From: Bdellovibrionaceae bacterium UBA1609
GTDB taxonomy: Bacteria; Bdellovibrionota; Bdellovibrionia; Bdellovibrionales; UBA1609
Direction of reading: 5' to 3'
NCBI GenBank assembly: GCA_002321895.1
Contig: DCMZ01000008.1
Span: forward strand, 372,001 to 436,000
Length of the DNA: 64,000 nt
In this document: positions 25,326-33,494 of the stretch, piece by piece
Layout of the letters: each line of letters starts with the position of its first letter
Numbering within the stretch: the first letter of the stretch is position 1
Position numbers and translations under genes: made by a program
The notes under the pieces: model-generated
Databases searched by the model: none
Seen by the model: only the letters and a program-made list of their open reading frames with translations
Told to the model about the DNA's origin: nothing

Positions 25326-27632
25326 GTGAATCGTATAAAAGTCATTGTTCTCGTTTTTTCTGCCATGCTTTCTGTTGTGGCACTTTACTATTTTCAGGCT
25401 AGCCGGTCGTTTGGTGATGTGTTTGTGCAATTGCAACAGGATAATACCCGTCGGGCGGGTAAACTGTTGTTGCAAGCGGCCACTAGTGAAGTATCAACTT
25501 TAAAGAGGACTGCTGTTAGCTTGGCGAAGATAGAGGCTTCACAGAAGTGGGTGGAGTCGTCGGATTCAAAAGTCATCAAGTCCAGCGACCTCAAAGATTC
25601 AAATTTTCTAGGGCAAGCTTTTTTACAACAAACATCGAAAGCCTCATGGGATTTAAGATGGATCTCTCTTCAGCCACAGATTATAGAAAATTGGTCAGAG
25701 TATTTAATTACTAAGATTTATCAGTCAATGAACTATCAGCGGCTGCCCGCGGGTAGAATACATTTCCAAAAGATCGAAAATCATCAAAAGCGCCCGCTTT
25801 GGTTAATGGCTTTTCATGTTGATTACAACGACTCTGCTGGAGGCTCATTGGACTCTTCACAATCAGGCGTCTTGGTGAGTGTTTTAAGTAATAATATGTT
25901 GTCACAAATGGGATTGTCTTTTCGTGGATTTGACTACGAGTTTATTCTGATGGATCAGAATGGCTTCGCGGTGAACCATTCTACAACATCTTATATCAGT
26001 GCCTCTTTCAGAGATTATAACCTTTTTGAGAATACTCCTTTTGAGAAAGATGAATACTTTGAAGGATTCTATGAGTTGGCTGGTGAGCCTATGTGGGGAA
26101 TTCATCAGCATGTACCTGCGACTAATTTGCGGTTAGTGGTGGCTCGAAAGGTGGCTCAATTTGAAGTTGCGCCAATCATTTTTGACACAAAATGGTTGAT
26201 TGGACTATTTGCCGTTATGGTGATGTTTTTATCACTCACCTTTTATTTGAAAAATGAAATAGAAGAGAAGTTTGTACTATTAAAGACTGCTCTGATAAAT
26301 TTTTCCGATGGTGTTACGGATGTCCCTCCGGCATGGAGGAAAGCTATTCCTAACTCCATTCAGGCTCTTGAAAAGTTGTATGCTAGATCTTCTACGGAGA
26401 ACCAGTCAGTTCAAGCACCAGAGGAATCCGTTGTGAAAGCAGATCCGCCCAAGGCAGAAGAAGTGGAGCCGGAATCACCTAAAAAGATTGTAGAACCCAT
26501 TGTAGAGTCTACTGTTATGCGAGTTCCTTCTAGGGATAATGTTCCTTTTGAAGAAGGAGATGAAGACGACGACGAATCGTTTTCAATTCTACCTAACGAA
26601 ACTTTAGTGAGGGCGTTAAACGTTTCCGCTAAAGAGGCTGAGGTGAGTGATCAAGTGAGTTCAGATGCGGAGGATGACGTTCGTATTTTAGCTGAAATTA
26701 GTAAAGTGTCCGATGCGCCAGATAATGGGTTTTGGGCCCAAAAAGTCATAGCCGATAGTTTACGATCACTTAAGGAAAAGATGAAGTCTCAAAATATCCA
26801 ACTGTCCCTGGCTATGAAAACGGACAAGCTTTTGCCGGTAGAAGGGAAAGCAAAAGATTTCGAAAACGCATTTAAACATGTTGTGAATAATGCCATTGAG
26901 TCTATGGATGGTGTGAGTGATAAAGTTTTAAGAATTAAAATTGCATTGAATAAGGATGAAGTTCAAGTGGATGTCAGTGATCTGGGTCATGGTCTTTCTG
27001 ATGATGATCTCGATCGAGTTTTTGATCCCTTCTTTACAAAGAAAGACTCACCTGATCATCCCGGTTTGGGATTAACCGCTGCAAAGAAATCCATAGAAGG
27101 ATTGGGTGGCTATGTGGATATTGATATTCATCAAGAAGTTGGAACGACAGTAAGAATTATCGTGCCTTTGGCTGGCCATTCTTTAACAGAGATTTCGAAA
27201 GAGGATAATGAAGACTCTGAAGTATTAAATACGGATTCAAATATAACTCTGAATCTAGATGAAGATGATGATGGGGATGATTTCTCTTTTGGTGGACCCG
27301 CGTCCTTTCCAGGGCCTGTCGTCAGTTCGGGAGCAGTGCCGGATATGCCTGAGGCGCCCGGTGAAGAGGGTAGTGGCTCTGTGACGGCTGATTTAATAGG
27401 GGATGACGGTGAGCAAGGGAATCAGGATTTTTCAGAGATTTCTCAAAGCAAGTTGAAACAGGAGCTTAATGTGTCGGCTCTCGATGAAAAAGAGATGCCT
27501 GATGAGATGCCAAATGCTCCTAAATCGGAATCCATGAGTTTGCAGGATAAGGATTCTCAAGCTCAAGCTAAAGAGCTCATTGATGATCTGATTAATATGC
27601 AGGTTAAGGTAAGAAGTCCTAAGGTGAAGTAG
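25326..27632 (+). CDS. Transmembrane histidine-kinase-like protein lacking an H-box
   Basis: This 768-residue protein has one membrane segment at about 5-24, a periplasmic sensor region (about 25-285, Cache-like in length) and a second segment at about 288-308. After an acidic, Pro-rich linker comes a HATPase domain: N-box NNAIES, DLGHG (G1), DPFFTKK (F-box) and GLGLTAAKK (G2). I cannot find a phospho-accepting His motif of HisKA type ahead of the N-box; the expected dimerisation helices are replaced by a segment around VRILAEISKVS. A very acidic C-terminal tail of about 140 residues follows. Start GTG. It is four bases from the receiver-GGDEF-like gene, its probable partner. Confidence 0.75.
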   Translation: MNRIKVIVLVFSAMLSVVALYYFQASRSFGDVFVQLQQDNTRRAGKLLLQAATSEVSTLKRTAVSLAKIEASQKWVESSDSKVIKSSDLKDSNFLGQAFLQQTSKASWDLRWISLQPQIIENWSEYLITKIYQSMNYQRLPAGRIHFQKIENHQKRPLWLMAFHVDYNDSAGGSLDSSQSGVLVSVLSNNMLSQMGLSFRGFDYEFILMDQNGFAVNHSTTSYISASFRDYNLFENTPFEKDEYFEGFYELAGEPMWGIHQHVPATNLRLVVARKVAQFEVAPIIFDTKWLIGLFAVMVMFLSLTFYLKNEIEEKFVLLKTALINFSDGVTDVPPAWRKAIPNSIQALEKLYARSSTENQSVQAPEESVVKADPPKAEEVEPESPKKIVEPIVESTVMRVPSRDNVPFEEGDEDDDESFSILPNETLVRALNVSAKEAEVSDQVSSDAEDDVRILAEISKVSDAPDNGFWAQKVIADSLRSLKEKMKSQNIQLSLAMKTDKLLPVEGKAKDFENAFKHVVNNAIESMDGVSDKVLRIKIALNKDEVQVDVSDLGHGLSDDDLDRVFDPFFTKKDSPDHPGLGLTAAKKSIEGLGGYVDIDIHQEVGTTVRIIVPLAGHSLTEISKEDNEDSEVLNTDSNITLNLDEDDDGDDFSFGGPASFPGPVVSSGAVPDMPEAPGEEGSGSVTADLIGDDGEQGNQDFSEISQSKLKQELNVSALDEKEMPDEMPNAPKSESMSLQDKDSQAQAKELIDDLINMQVKVRSPKVK

Positions 27633-27635
27633 TTA

Positions 27636-29120
27636 ATGATTAGTAAATTTGTGCCGTCCTCGGCATTCAAATATTTTAACGTTTTGGTCGTGGATTCAAG
27701 TCCAAGTCGGGGTGCTGATATAGGCCAAATACTACAGTCTGAGGACTATACCGTTAAAATTATTAATCGGTTTGAAGATTTTTTCCCTACCGTAATGGAA
27801 TATGTTCCCCATGTTATTTTATGGCCTTATGACAATGAGGAAGATTTTGTTGAATCCTTAAGTTTGGTTAAAAATAAGTTACCGGAAACTCATATTATCA
27901 TTCTTTCCGATGAAATGAATCGGGCGGCAGCTTTGTCCACATTTAATCATGGAGTTTATGACTGCATCGAGTACCCATTTATTGATCAATGCATTTTGAC
28001 GGAATCTATTAAGCGCGCTTTGGAGAGAGATTGGCTCTACTACCAAGCGGAACAAATTCAGAATGTTGCAAAAGATAAAGGTTTAAGCTCCCAATCTCAG
28101 ATGGCAAGTTCTAATCTTATAGTGGATAAAGATGTACAGTGGATGAAGTCATTGAGTCATTTGCACACAATGGACGAATTCATTGTGAGTCAGTTGAAGT
28201 TCCTTTCCAAAATTAATGAAAATACGGAAGTGATTTTCTTCAAATACTTAAGAAATCATAGGTCGATCACAGCTGCTTTTTCAGTCCATGAAGATTTAAG
28301 TAAGTTAGGAAATCTTGGGATTCGGTTGGCACAGGAGGAAACTCCACTGGGCGTGACGGAAATGCTGGAAACGCCTTCAACAATTCCTTCATTAAAAGAG
28401 TTGATTAAAAATGTTTTCAAAGCCAGTAGTTTTAAGTGCCACCCCATCACCATTGAAGGCGATATACTCGGTTTTTATGCCATTTTGACTGACACTCAAG
28501 AGGAGATGTCAGAGAAAAATAAATTTAAGTTGGAATGTCTGCATCATGTTGGGCGGGCGGTACATATACAAAGAAAACTTTTTAAAGTGAATCGTTTGGA
28601 CGATGTTACCGGAATCTTGAGGCGACATAGTTTTTTCGACAGATTAAAAGAAGAAATTTCAAGATCACGAAGAATCCTGAAGCCTGTTTGTCTTTTAGTA
28701 ATTAGTTTGGATAATTATGATTCCATGGTGAATTCGGAAGATATTGAAGATATTAATGCGGTATTTAGAGCGCTTGCTAAATTGCTTGAGCAGAATTCAC
28801 GAGTGAACGATATAGTTGGCCGGCTGGGTCAATTCGACTTTGGATTAATTCTCCCACACACTGACATTAAGGGTGGGAAAATAAAAGGTGAGCGAATCAG
28901 GAAGATGATCGATGCAGCTATATTTTCCGGTATTGGAAAGAATCAAGTTAAACTTCAAGTGAGCGTCGGAGTGGCTGAATATCCTTCACATTGTTCCGAT
29001 TCGGAGGACTTTTTTCAACGAGCTGATGAAGCCATGTTTGAAGCTCGAAGAAATGGAGGAAATAAGACCTGTGAAGGGCGTCCTCTCGGTAAATTTACCC
29101 CTGATTTTGAAGTGGATTGA
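27636..29120 (+). CDS. Degenerate receiver - GAF-like - degenerate GGDEF protein
   Basis: The 494-residue protein starts with a receiver fold (about 12-135), but the strand that should end in the phosphorylated Asp reads VILWPYD, with Trp at that place. A middle region (about 170-310) looks like a GAF domain. The C-terminal GGDEF domain (about 325-485) keeps the DVTGILRR entry and the late VSVGVAEYP strand, but the signature is GQFDF instead of GGDEF, and the metal-binding Asp of the first strand is replaced (VISLDNYD). It is therefore unlikely to make c-di-GMP and probably binds a ligand or protein. It follows the degenerate kinase by 4 bases and precedes alr by 7. Confidence 0.78.
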   Translation: MISKFVPSSAFKYFNVLVVDSSPSRGADIGQILQSEDYTVKIINRFEDFFPTVMEYVPHVILWPYDNEEDFVESLSLVKNKLPETHIIILSDEMNRAAALSTFNHGVYDCIEYPFIDQCILTESIKRALERDWLYYQAEQIQNVAKDKGLSSQSQMASSNLIVDKDVQWMKSLSHLHTMDEFIVSQLKFLSKINENTEVIFFKYLRNHRSITAAFSVHEDLSKLGNLGIRLAQEETPLGVTEMLETPSTIPSLKELIKNVFKASSFKCHPITIEGDILGFYAILTDTQEEMSEKNKFKLECLHHVGRAVHIQRKLFKVNRLDDVTGILRRHSFFDRLKEEISRSRRILKPVCLLVISLDNYDSMVNSEDIEDINAVFRALAKLLEQNSRVNDIVGRLGQFDFGLILPHTDIKGGKIKGERIRKMIDAAIFSGIGKNQVKLQVSVGVAEYPSHCSDSEDFFQRADEAMFEARRNGGNKTCEGRPLGKFTPDFEVD

Positions 29121-29127
29121 GGTGATC

Positions 29128-30303
29128 ATGCAGTCCTTACGAGGCTCTTTCGCTGAAATTGACTTGGAAGCCTTACAGAGTAACCTTTCTAAAATCATTC
29201 AATTTTGTGGAACCCCGGGGTTTGTATGTCCCATGATAAAAGCCAATGCCTATGGACATGGGGATCTGCAGGTAGGCAGAGCACTGCAAGATCAAGGCTT
29301 ACAACACTTGGGAGTGGCTTTGGTCGAAGAGGCTTTGGATTTGAGGGCTGCAGGAATCACAGATCCCAATATTTTGACCTTTTCAACAATTGGACCGCAA
29401 TCTGTAAAATCCATTATTGATGCCTCCATCACACCTGTTGTGAGTTCGTTAGTCGATTTAGAACTGTTAAAAGATGCGGTTCCCGTTTCCAGCAAGCTGC
29501 CTGTTCACTTAAAAATTGATACAGGTATGCATCGTATGGGTTTACCAATAGATCAATTGGAACGAGCGGTGGAGTTTTTTAATGGGCAAACTCGGCTGAC
29601 TTTAGAGGGCCTTTGTACTCATCTATCCGATGCTGAGGATATTGGTAATTTAGAGGGTGAAAGCTTTAAGCAATTGAATTTGTTTCGGAGGGCTTGGGAT
29701 TTTGTGCAGTCTTTGAACCCTAAATTCGCACATGCATATAATTCTTCGGGTGCGTTAGGTTTGCATGCTCATAAGCATTTGGAGGAGTGGAGTGCTTTCA
29801 CTGGGTTTGGGATTCGGCCTGGCATCGGTATGTACGGAGCCGTTCCTGAATCTGACTCTACTTTGACTCAATCGCAAATTGAAAGTTTGAATTTAGTAGG
29901 AGCTATGACTTTAACCTCTGTGATAGGTCATATTCATACCATCGAATCGGGGGAATCTGTTTCCTATGGTTCTAAGTGGACAGCGCAAAGAGATTCAGTG
30001 GTTGCCACCATACCTCTCGGTTATGCTGATGGGATTCATAGAGTGTCCTCAGGAAAAGGTTTTGTTACTCATAAAGAGTTGAGGGCTCAACAAGTGGGAA
30101 CTGTTTGTATGGACTATTTTATCATTGATATCACAGATTGGCCTGTATCTAAGCAAAAGGTCGGGTTACCAATAACTATTTTTGGGGGGAGACCAGGAGC
30201 GTGCAGTGCATCTGAATGGGCAGGCTGGGGAAACACCATTTCCTATGAGGTATTTACCTCTGTTTCCAGTCGAGTGCCTAGGAAATATTTGCCGAGAAGT
30301 TAA
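29128..30303 (+). CDS. alr: Alanine racemase
   Basis: Alr interconverts L- and D-alanine with pyridoxal phosphate and supplies D-Ala for peptidoglycan. The ATG at 29128 has GAGGTGA upstream and gives 391 residues, the normal size. The PLP lysine is Lys38 in MIKANAYGHG; other family blocks are HLKIDTGMHRMG, GIRPGIGMYG and IPLGYADGI, the last two around catalytic and cofactor residues. No signal peptide, so it is cytoplasmic. Its place directly after two signalling genes, 7 bases away, suggests read-through. Confidence 0.96.
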   Translation: MQSLRGSFAEIDLEALQSNLSKIIQFCGTPGFVCPMIKANAYGHGDLQVGRALQDQGLQHLGVALVEEALDLRAAGITDPNILTFSTIGPQSVKSIIDASITPVVSSLVDLELLKDAVPVSSKLPVHLKIDTGMHRMGLPIDQLERAVEFFNGQTRLTLEGLCTHLSDAEDIGNLEGESFKQLNLFRRAWDFVQSLNPKFAHAYNSSGALGLHAHKHLEEWSAFTGFGIRPGIGMYGAVPESDSTLTQSQIESLNLVGAMTLTSVIGHIHTIESGESVSYGSKWTAQRDSVVATIPLGYADGIHRVSSGKGFVTHKELRAQQVGTVCMDYFIIDITDWPVSKQKVGLPITIFGGRPGACSASEWAGWGNTISYEVFTSVSSRVPRKYLPRS

Positions 30304-30413
30304 GCTTTTTTTGCAAAGTATATATTTGTAGAAGAAATGGAACAATTTGCCTTCCATCGATAGTTGAGTTCCAATACAAAACCTTTAAAGAGATCCACCA
30401 CTTAACACGCCGT

Positions 30414-30422
30414 TGCTATAAT
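30414..30422 (+). promoter_or_regulatory. Extended -10 promoter of the mla operon
   Basis: TGCTATAAT is an extended -10 element (TGnTATAAT) with no clear -35 box. Transcription would begin near 30428-30430, at the second of two tandem ATG codons (30427 and 30430), and no ribosome binding site is visible, so the mRNA may be leaderless. Confidence 0.4.
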
Positions 30423-30426
30423 TAAT

Positions 30427-31269
30427 ATGATGAAAGTTTGGCTAGAGTATCGACAACGAGTGAACGCATCCATCGACGAATTTTTCATTGGTCTTTATGA
30501 GAAATTCGTTTCTGTGGTTTATGGGTTTGGGCAAACGCTCGTCTTCACGCACCAATGTGCAAGGTACATGTTTTCAAAACCGTCACGGTTTTCCAACATG
30601 ATTCAACACATGCATTTTATTGGGAATGATTCCATTATCATCATCGCTTTGACCGGTTGTTTTACCGGATTGGCCCTATCCTACCAAATTTATATTGGAT
30701 TCAATCTCGTGAATGCAACCAATCTGGTGGGACCCACTGTGGCCCTGGGAATTTTTAAAGAACTGGCTCCCGTTTTAACAGGTTTAATCGTTGCTGCCAG
30801 GGCCGGCGGTGCCATGGCAGCTCAGTTGGGGACAATGCGGGTATCGGAACAAATTGATGCTTTAGAAGTCATGGGCGTAAATCCCAAACAATATCTGGTG
30901 TCCCCAAGAATTTTAGCTTCTTTTTTAACGTTACCATTGTTGTGTGGTGCTTTTGATTTTATTGCGATTCATGGATCTGAATTACTATGTGTAAATGTCC
31001 TGGGGTTAGACTCTGCCATTTTTTGGGATAAAATTGAAACATGGATCGAGCCAAAGGATATCATCGAAGGCTTGATTAAATCTGCGGTATTTGGAATTAC
31101 CTTTTCCGCCATATGTTGCAAGACCGGTTTCTACACTTCGGGGGGAGCTAAAGGGGTCGGGGAAGCGACAAATAGAGGAGTTGTGAACTCAATGGTTTGG
31201 ATCATTATTTTAAACTTCTTTGTTTCAAATATAATTCGAATGTATTTTACAATCGCGGAGGCGTTATGA
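30427..31269 (+). CDS. mlaE: MlaE-type ABC transporter permease
   Basis: The 280-residue protein is an MlaE/YrbE permease, the inner-membrane part of an MCE phospholipid transporter. It has about five or six membrane segments, the family's GGAMAAQLGTMRVSEQIDAL motif (EQIDAL is the coupling helix that contacts the ATPase), and NPKQYLVSPRILA. The start is ATG 30427 or 30430. Its stop overlaps the start of mlaF by four bases, and mlaD follows. Such systems move phospholipids between inner and outer membranes. Confidence 0.93.
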   Translation: MMKVWLEYRQRVNASIDEFFIGLYEKFVSVVYGFGQTLVFTHQCARYMFSKPSRFSNMIQHMHFIGNDSIIIIALTGCFTGLALSYQIYIGFNLVNATNLVGPTVALGIFKELAPVLTGLIVAARAGGAMAAQLGTMRVSEQIDALEVMGVNPKQYLVSPRILASFLTLPLLCGAFDFIAIHGSELLCVNVLGLDSAIFWDKIETWIEPKDIIEGLIKSAVFGITFSAICCKTGFYTSGGAKGVGEATNRGVVNSMVWIIILNFFVSNIIRMYFTIAEAL

Positions 31270-32024
31270 GTACCGCAGTTGAAATTACTGATCTTAGAAA
31301 GTCATTCGATGGTGGAAATACTTTTATATTAAAAGGTATTAATCTACAGATCCCTAAAGACAAAGTGACTGTCATAATTGGTTTTAGTGGTACGGGTAAG
31401 TCTGTTTTGATTAAACACATTCTAGGTTTGATCGAGCCCACATCGGGGTCCGTTAGAATTTTTGATCACGAGATTAAACATATGTCGGAAGATGAAGTGA
31501 TTCAATTGCGATGCAAGATGGGAATGTTGTTCCAGCACGCGGCTTTGTTTGATGATATGACGGTCATTGAAAATGTCATGTTTCCTCTCAAAGAGCATCG
31601 CCCTGAGCTGGGTAAGTCTGAGATTCGACGTATTGCTGAGGAGAAGCTCATTCAATCTGGTATGGAGGAGATTCATTTTAACAAGTTGCCGGCGGAGTTA
31701 AGTGGTGGAATGAGAAAGCGAGTGGGTTTGGCGCGAGCGCTTTCTCTGGATCCTGAAATTCTTATATATGATGAGCCAACAACGGGTCTAGACCCCATTT
31801 TAACGGAAATGGTCGATGATTTAATTCTAAGTACGCATAGACGAATTGAGGGGGCGACCAGTATTGTGATATCCCATGACCTCAATGCTGCATTTAGAAT
31901 TGGTGAAAATATAGTCATGCTAGATAAAGGGACAGTACTTATGCAGGGTACACCCCAAGACTTTTTGAATACAGATAACAAGTTTATACGTAGATTTGTC
32001 GATAAGGGCATTAGAAGAGAATAG
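31266..32024 (+). CDS. mlaF: MlaF-type ABC transporter ATPase
   Basis: The 252-residue protein powers the MCE lipid transporter. It has Walker A GFSGTGKS (39-46), the signature LSGGMRKRVGLARAL, Walker B ILIYDEPTTGLDP and the switch His in ISHDL. The change from LSGGQ to LSGGM is usual in MlaF proteins. The start ATG overlaps the mlaE stop (ATGA). It lies two bases ahead of mlaD. Confidence 0.94.
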   Translation: MSTAVEITDLRKSFDGGNTFILKGINLQIPKDKVTVIIGFSGTGKSVLIKHILGLIEPTSGSVRIFDHEIKHMSEDEVIQLRCKMGMLFQHAALFDDMTVIENVMFPLKEHRPELGKSEIRRIAEEKLIQSGMEEIHFNKLPAELSGGMRKRVGLARALSLDPEILIYDEPTTGLDPILTEMVDDLILSTHRRIEGATSIVISHDLNAAFRIGENIVMLDKGTVLMQGTPQDFLNTDNKFIRRFVDKGIRRE

Positions 32025-32026
32025 CT

Positions 32027-33415
32027 ATGTTGAATACACCAGAATTCAAAGTGGGAATGCTCGTAGCCATCATTTCGGTGGTGATCGCCTCTATGACACT
32101 AAAAGTGTCTAAAGGGCCTTCTGCGTTTTCTGGGCAGAAACAGTACTATTTTGAGATCGATAATGCTGCTGGTTTGGTGCCAAACTCTGCGGTCACCATG
32201 GCGGGCATAAAGATTGGTACCATTGATGCTATCGATTTAGTTGATGGAAGGGCGAGAGTGACTCTTGCCATTGAAGATGATGTACCTGTTACCGTGGCCA
32301 GTGAAGTGGAAATTCGGACTCAGGGTATACTTGGAGATAAGGGCGTAGAGCTGAAACCGGGTGACGTAACGGCACCTCTTTTAAAATCTGGTGAGCGCTT
32401 AACGACTCGGGGTGAAGCGGGTTCTTTGGAGCAGGCTATTGCAAAAGTGAGCGAGATTGCGGACAGTTTAAGTACACTGGGCAAAACATTAGAAAAGGCT
32501 ACAACCGGTGATGGAGATAGCACCTCTCCAGTGGGTCGAATTGTCTTGAATGTGGAGAGAGTCACCGAAGATCTCAAGGATATAACGGGCCAGAATAAGC
32601 AAAAGGTGAACGATATCATGGATCGTTTGGCTGACATCACTGAAACCATTGACGAATTGGTGAATGATGAAGGGGAGAATGGGCTTAGGCGGTCTTGGAC
32701 AAAGTTCACCGGCAGCTTAGGCAAGTTAGAGTCGGCCATTAACAACATTGATGAAGTTACGGATAAAATTAATAACGGCGACGGTACAATTGGTCGATTG
32801 ATCAATGATGAAGAAACCATAGATAAGCTTAATGGAGCCATTGATAACGTGAATGAGTTTCTTGGTGGGGCTCAAGATATGCAAACCGCCATCGATTATC
32901 ATGCGGAATATCTCTCATCCCCTAGCCTTACCAAGTCCTATTTGGGGTTCAGAATTCAGCCAGGTTTAGATAGATATTACCTTATTCAGGTGGTGGATGA
33001 TCCTTCGGGAGTCACAGAAGGTAAGGAAACCACAACGGTTATTGATGGTGGAAGTCCTGAAGTTAAAGATGAAACCATCGTCTATAGGAATGAAGTTAAA
33101 TTCTCAGTCATGTTTGGTAAAAACTTTTACGACTTCACGGTTCGCGGTGGGATCTTAGAGAACTCCGGTGGCTTGGGATTTGATTATTATCTTTTTAATA
33201 GACATTTAAGACTCACATTAGAGGCCTGGGACTTTTCTGATACCCATGTGAAAGCTTATGCTAAGTACAATATTTGGAAAGGTGTCTATGCCGTTGCTGG
33301 AGTAGATGATGCCGCAGATCCAGATTTTAATTCACCATTCTTTGGTGCTGGATTGTTCCTTACAAATGATGACTTGAAGATACTTGCCTCACAGTTCTCT
33401 TTCAGCGGGAATTGA
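32027..33415 (+). CDS. mlaD: MlaD/MCE protein with C-terminal beta extension
   Basis: The 462-residue protein has one N-terminal membrane anchor (about 8-24), an MCE domain (about 38-115, with GLVPNSAVTMAGIKIG and GILGDKGVEL), and a helical region (about 130-290) with repeating ITETID- and INNGDGTIGRLI-type segments that may form the helical needle of MCE hexamers. The last 160 residues (about 300-462) are beta-rich, aromatic and Gly-rich, and end FSFSGN, resembling an outer-membrane or barrel-docking domain. E. coli MlaD is only 183 residues. The arrangement suggests that one protein may span the periplasm. The MCE call is firm; the role of the extension is inference. Confidence 0.88.
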   Translation: MLNTPEFKVGMLVAIISVVIASMTLKVSKGPSAFSGQKQYYFEIDNAAGLVPNSAVTMAGIKIGTIDAIDLVDGRARVTLAIEDDVPVTVASEVEIRTQGILGDKGVELKPGDVTAPLLKSGERLTTRGEAGSLEQAIAKVSEIADSLSTLGKTLEKATTGDGDSTSPVGRIVLNVERVTEDLKDITGQNKQKVNDIMDRLADITETIDELVNDEGENGLRRSWTKFTGSLGKLESAINNIDEVTDKINNGDGTIGRLINDEETIDKLNGAIDNVNEFLGGAQDMQTAIDYHAEYLSSPSLTKSYLGFRIQPGLDRYYLIQVVDDPSGVTEGKETTTVIDGGSPEVKDETIVYRNEVKFSVMFGKNFYDFTVRGGILENSGGLGFDYYLFNRHLRLTLEAWDFSDTHVKAYAKYNIWKGVYAVAGVDDAADPDFNSPFFGAGLFLTNDDLKILASQFSFSGN

Positions 33416-33438
33416 CTTCATTGCAGCCGCATTATGGG

Positions 33439-33467
33439 TTGCCCACATTCTTCTAAAATGACATAAA
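33439..33467 (+). promoter_or_regulatory. Possible promoter of purH
   Basis: TTGCCC (33439-33444) and CATAAA (33462-33467), with a 17-base spacer, each match the sigma-70 consensus at four positions. They lie in the 79-base gap before purH. The site is weak, and the neighbouring A-rich sequence gives alternative -10 boxes. Confidence 0.28.
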
Positions 33468-33494
33468 ATAGATGCTCTTATCCAAAGGAAAATC

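Noticed and set aside
32320..32841. Minus-strand open frame of 173 residues across mlaD
   Set aside because: It lies wholly inside a well-supported MCE gene and reads as a Ser/Pro-rich shadow of its codons.
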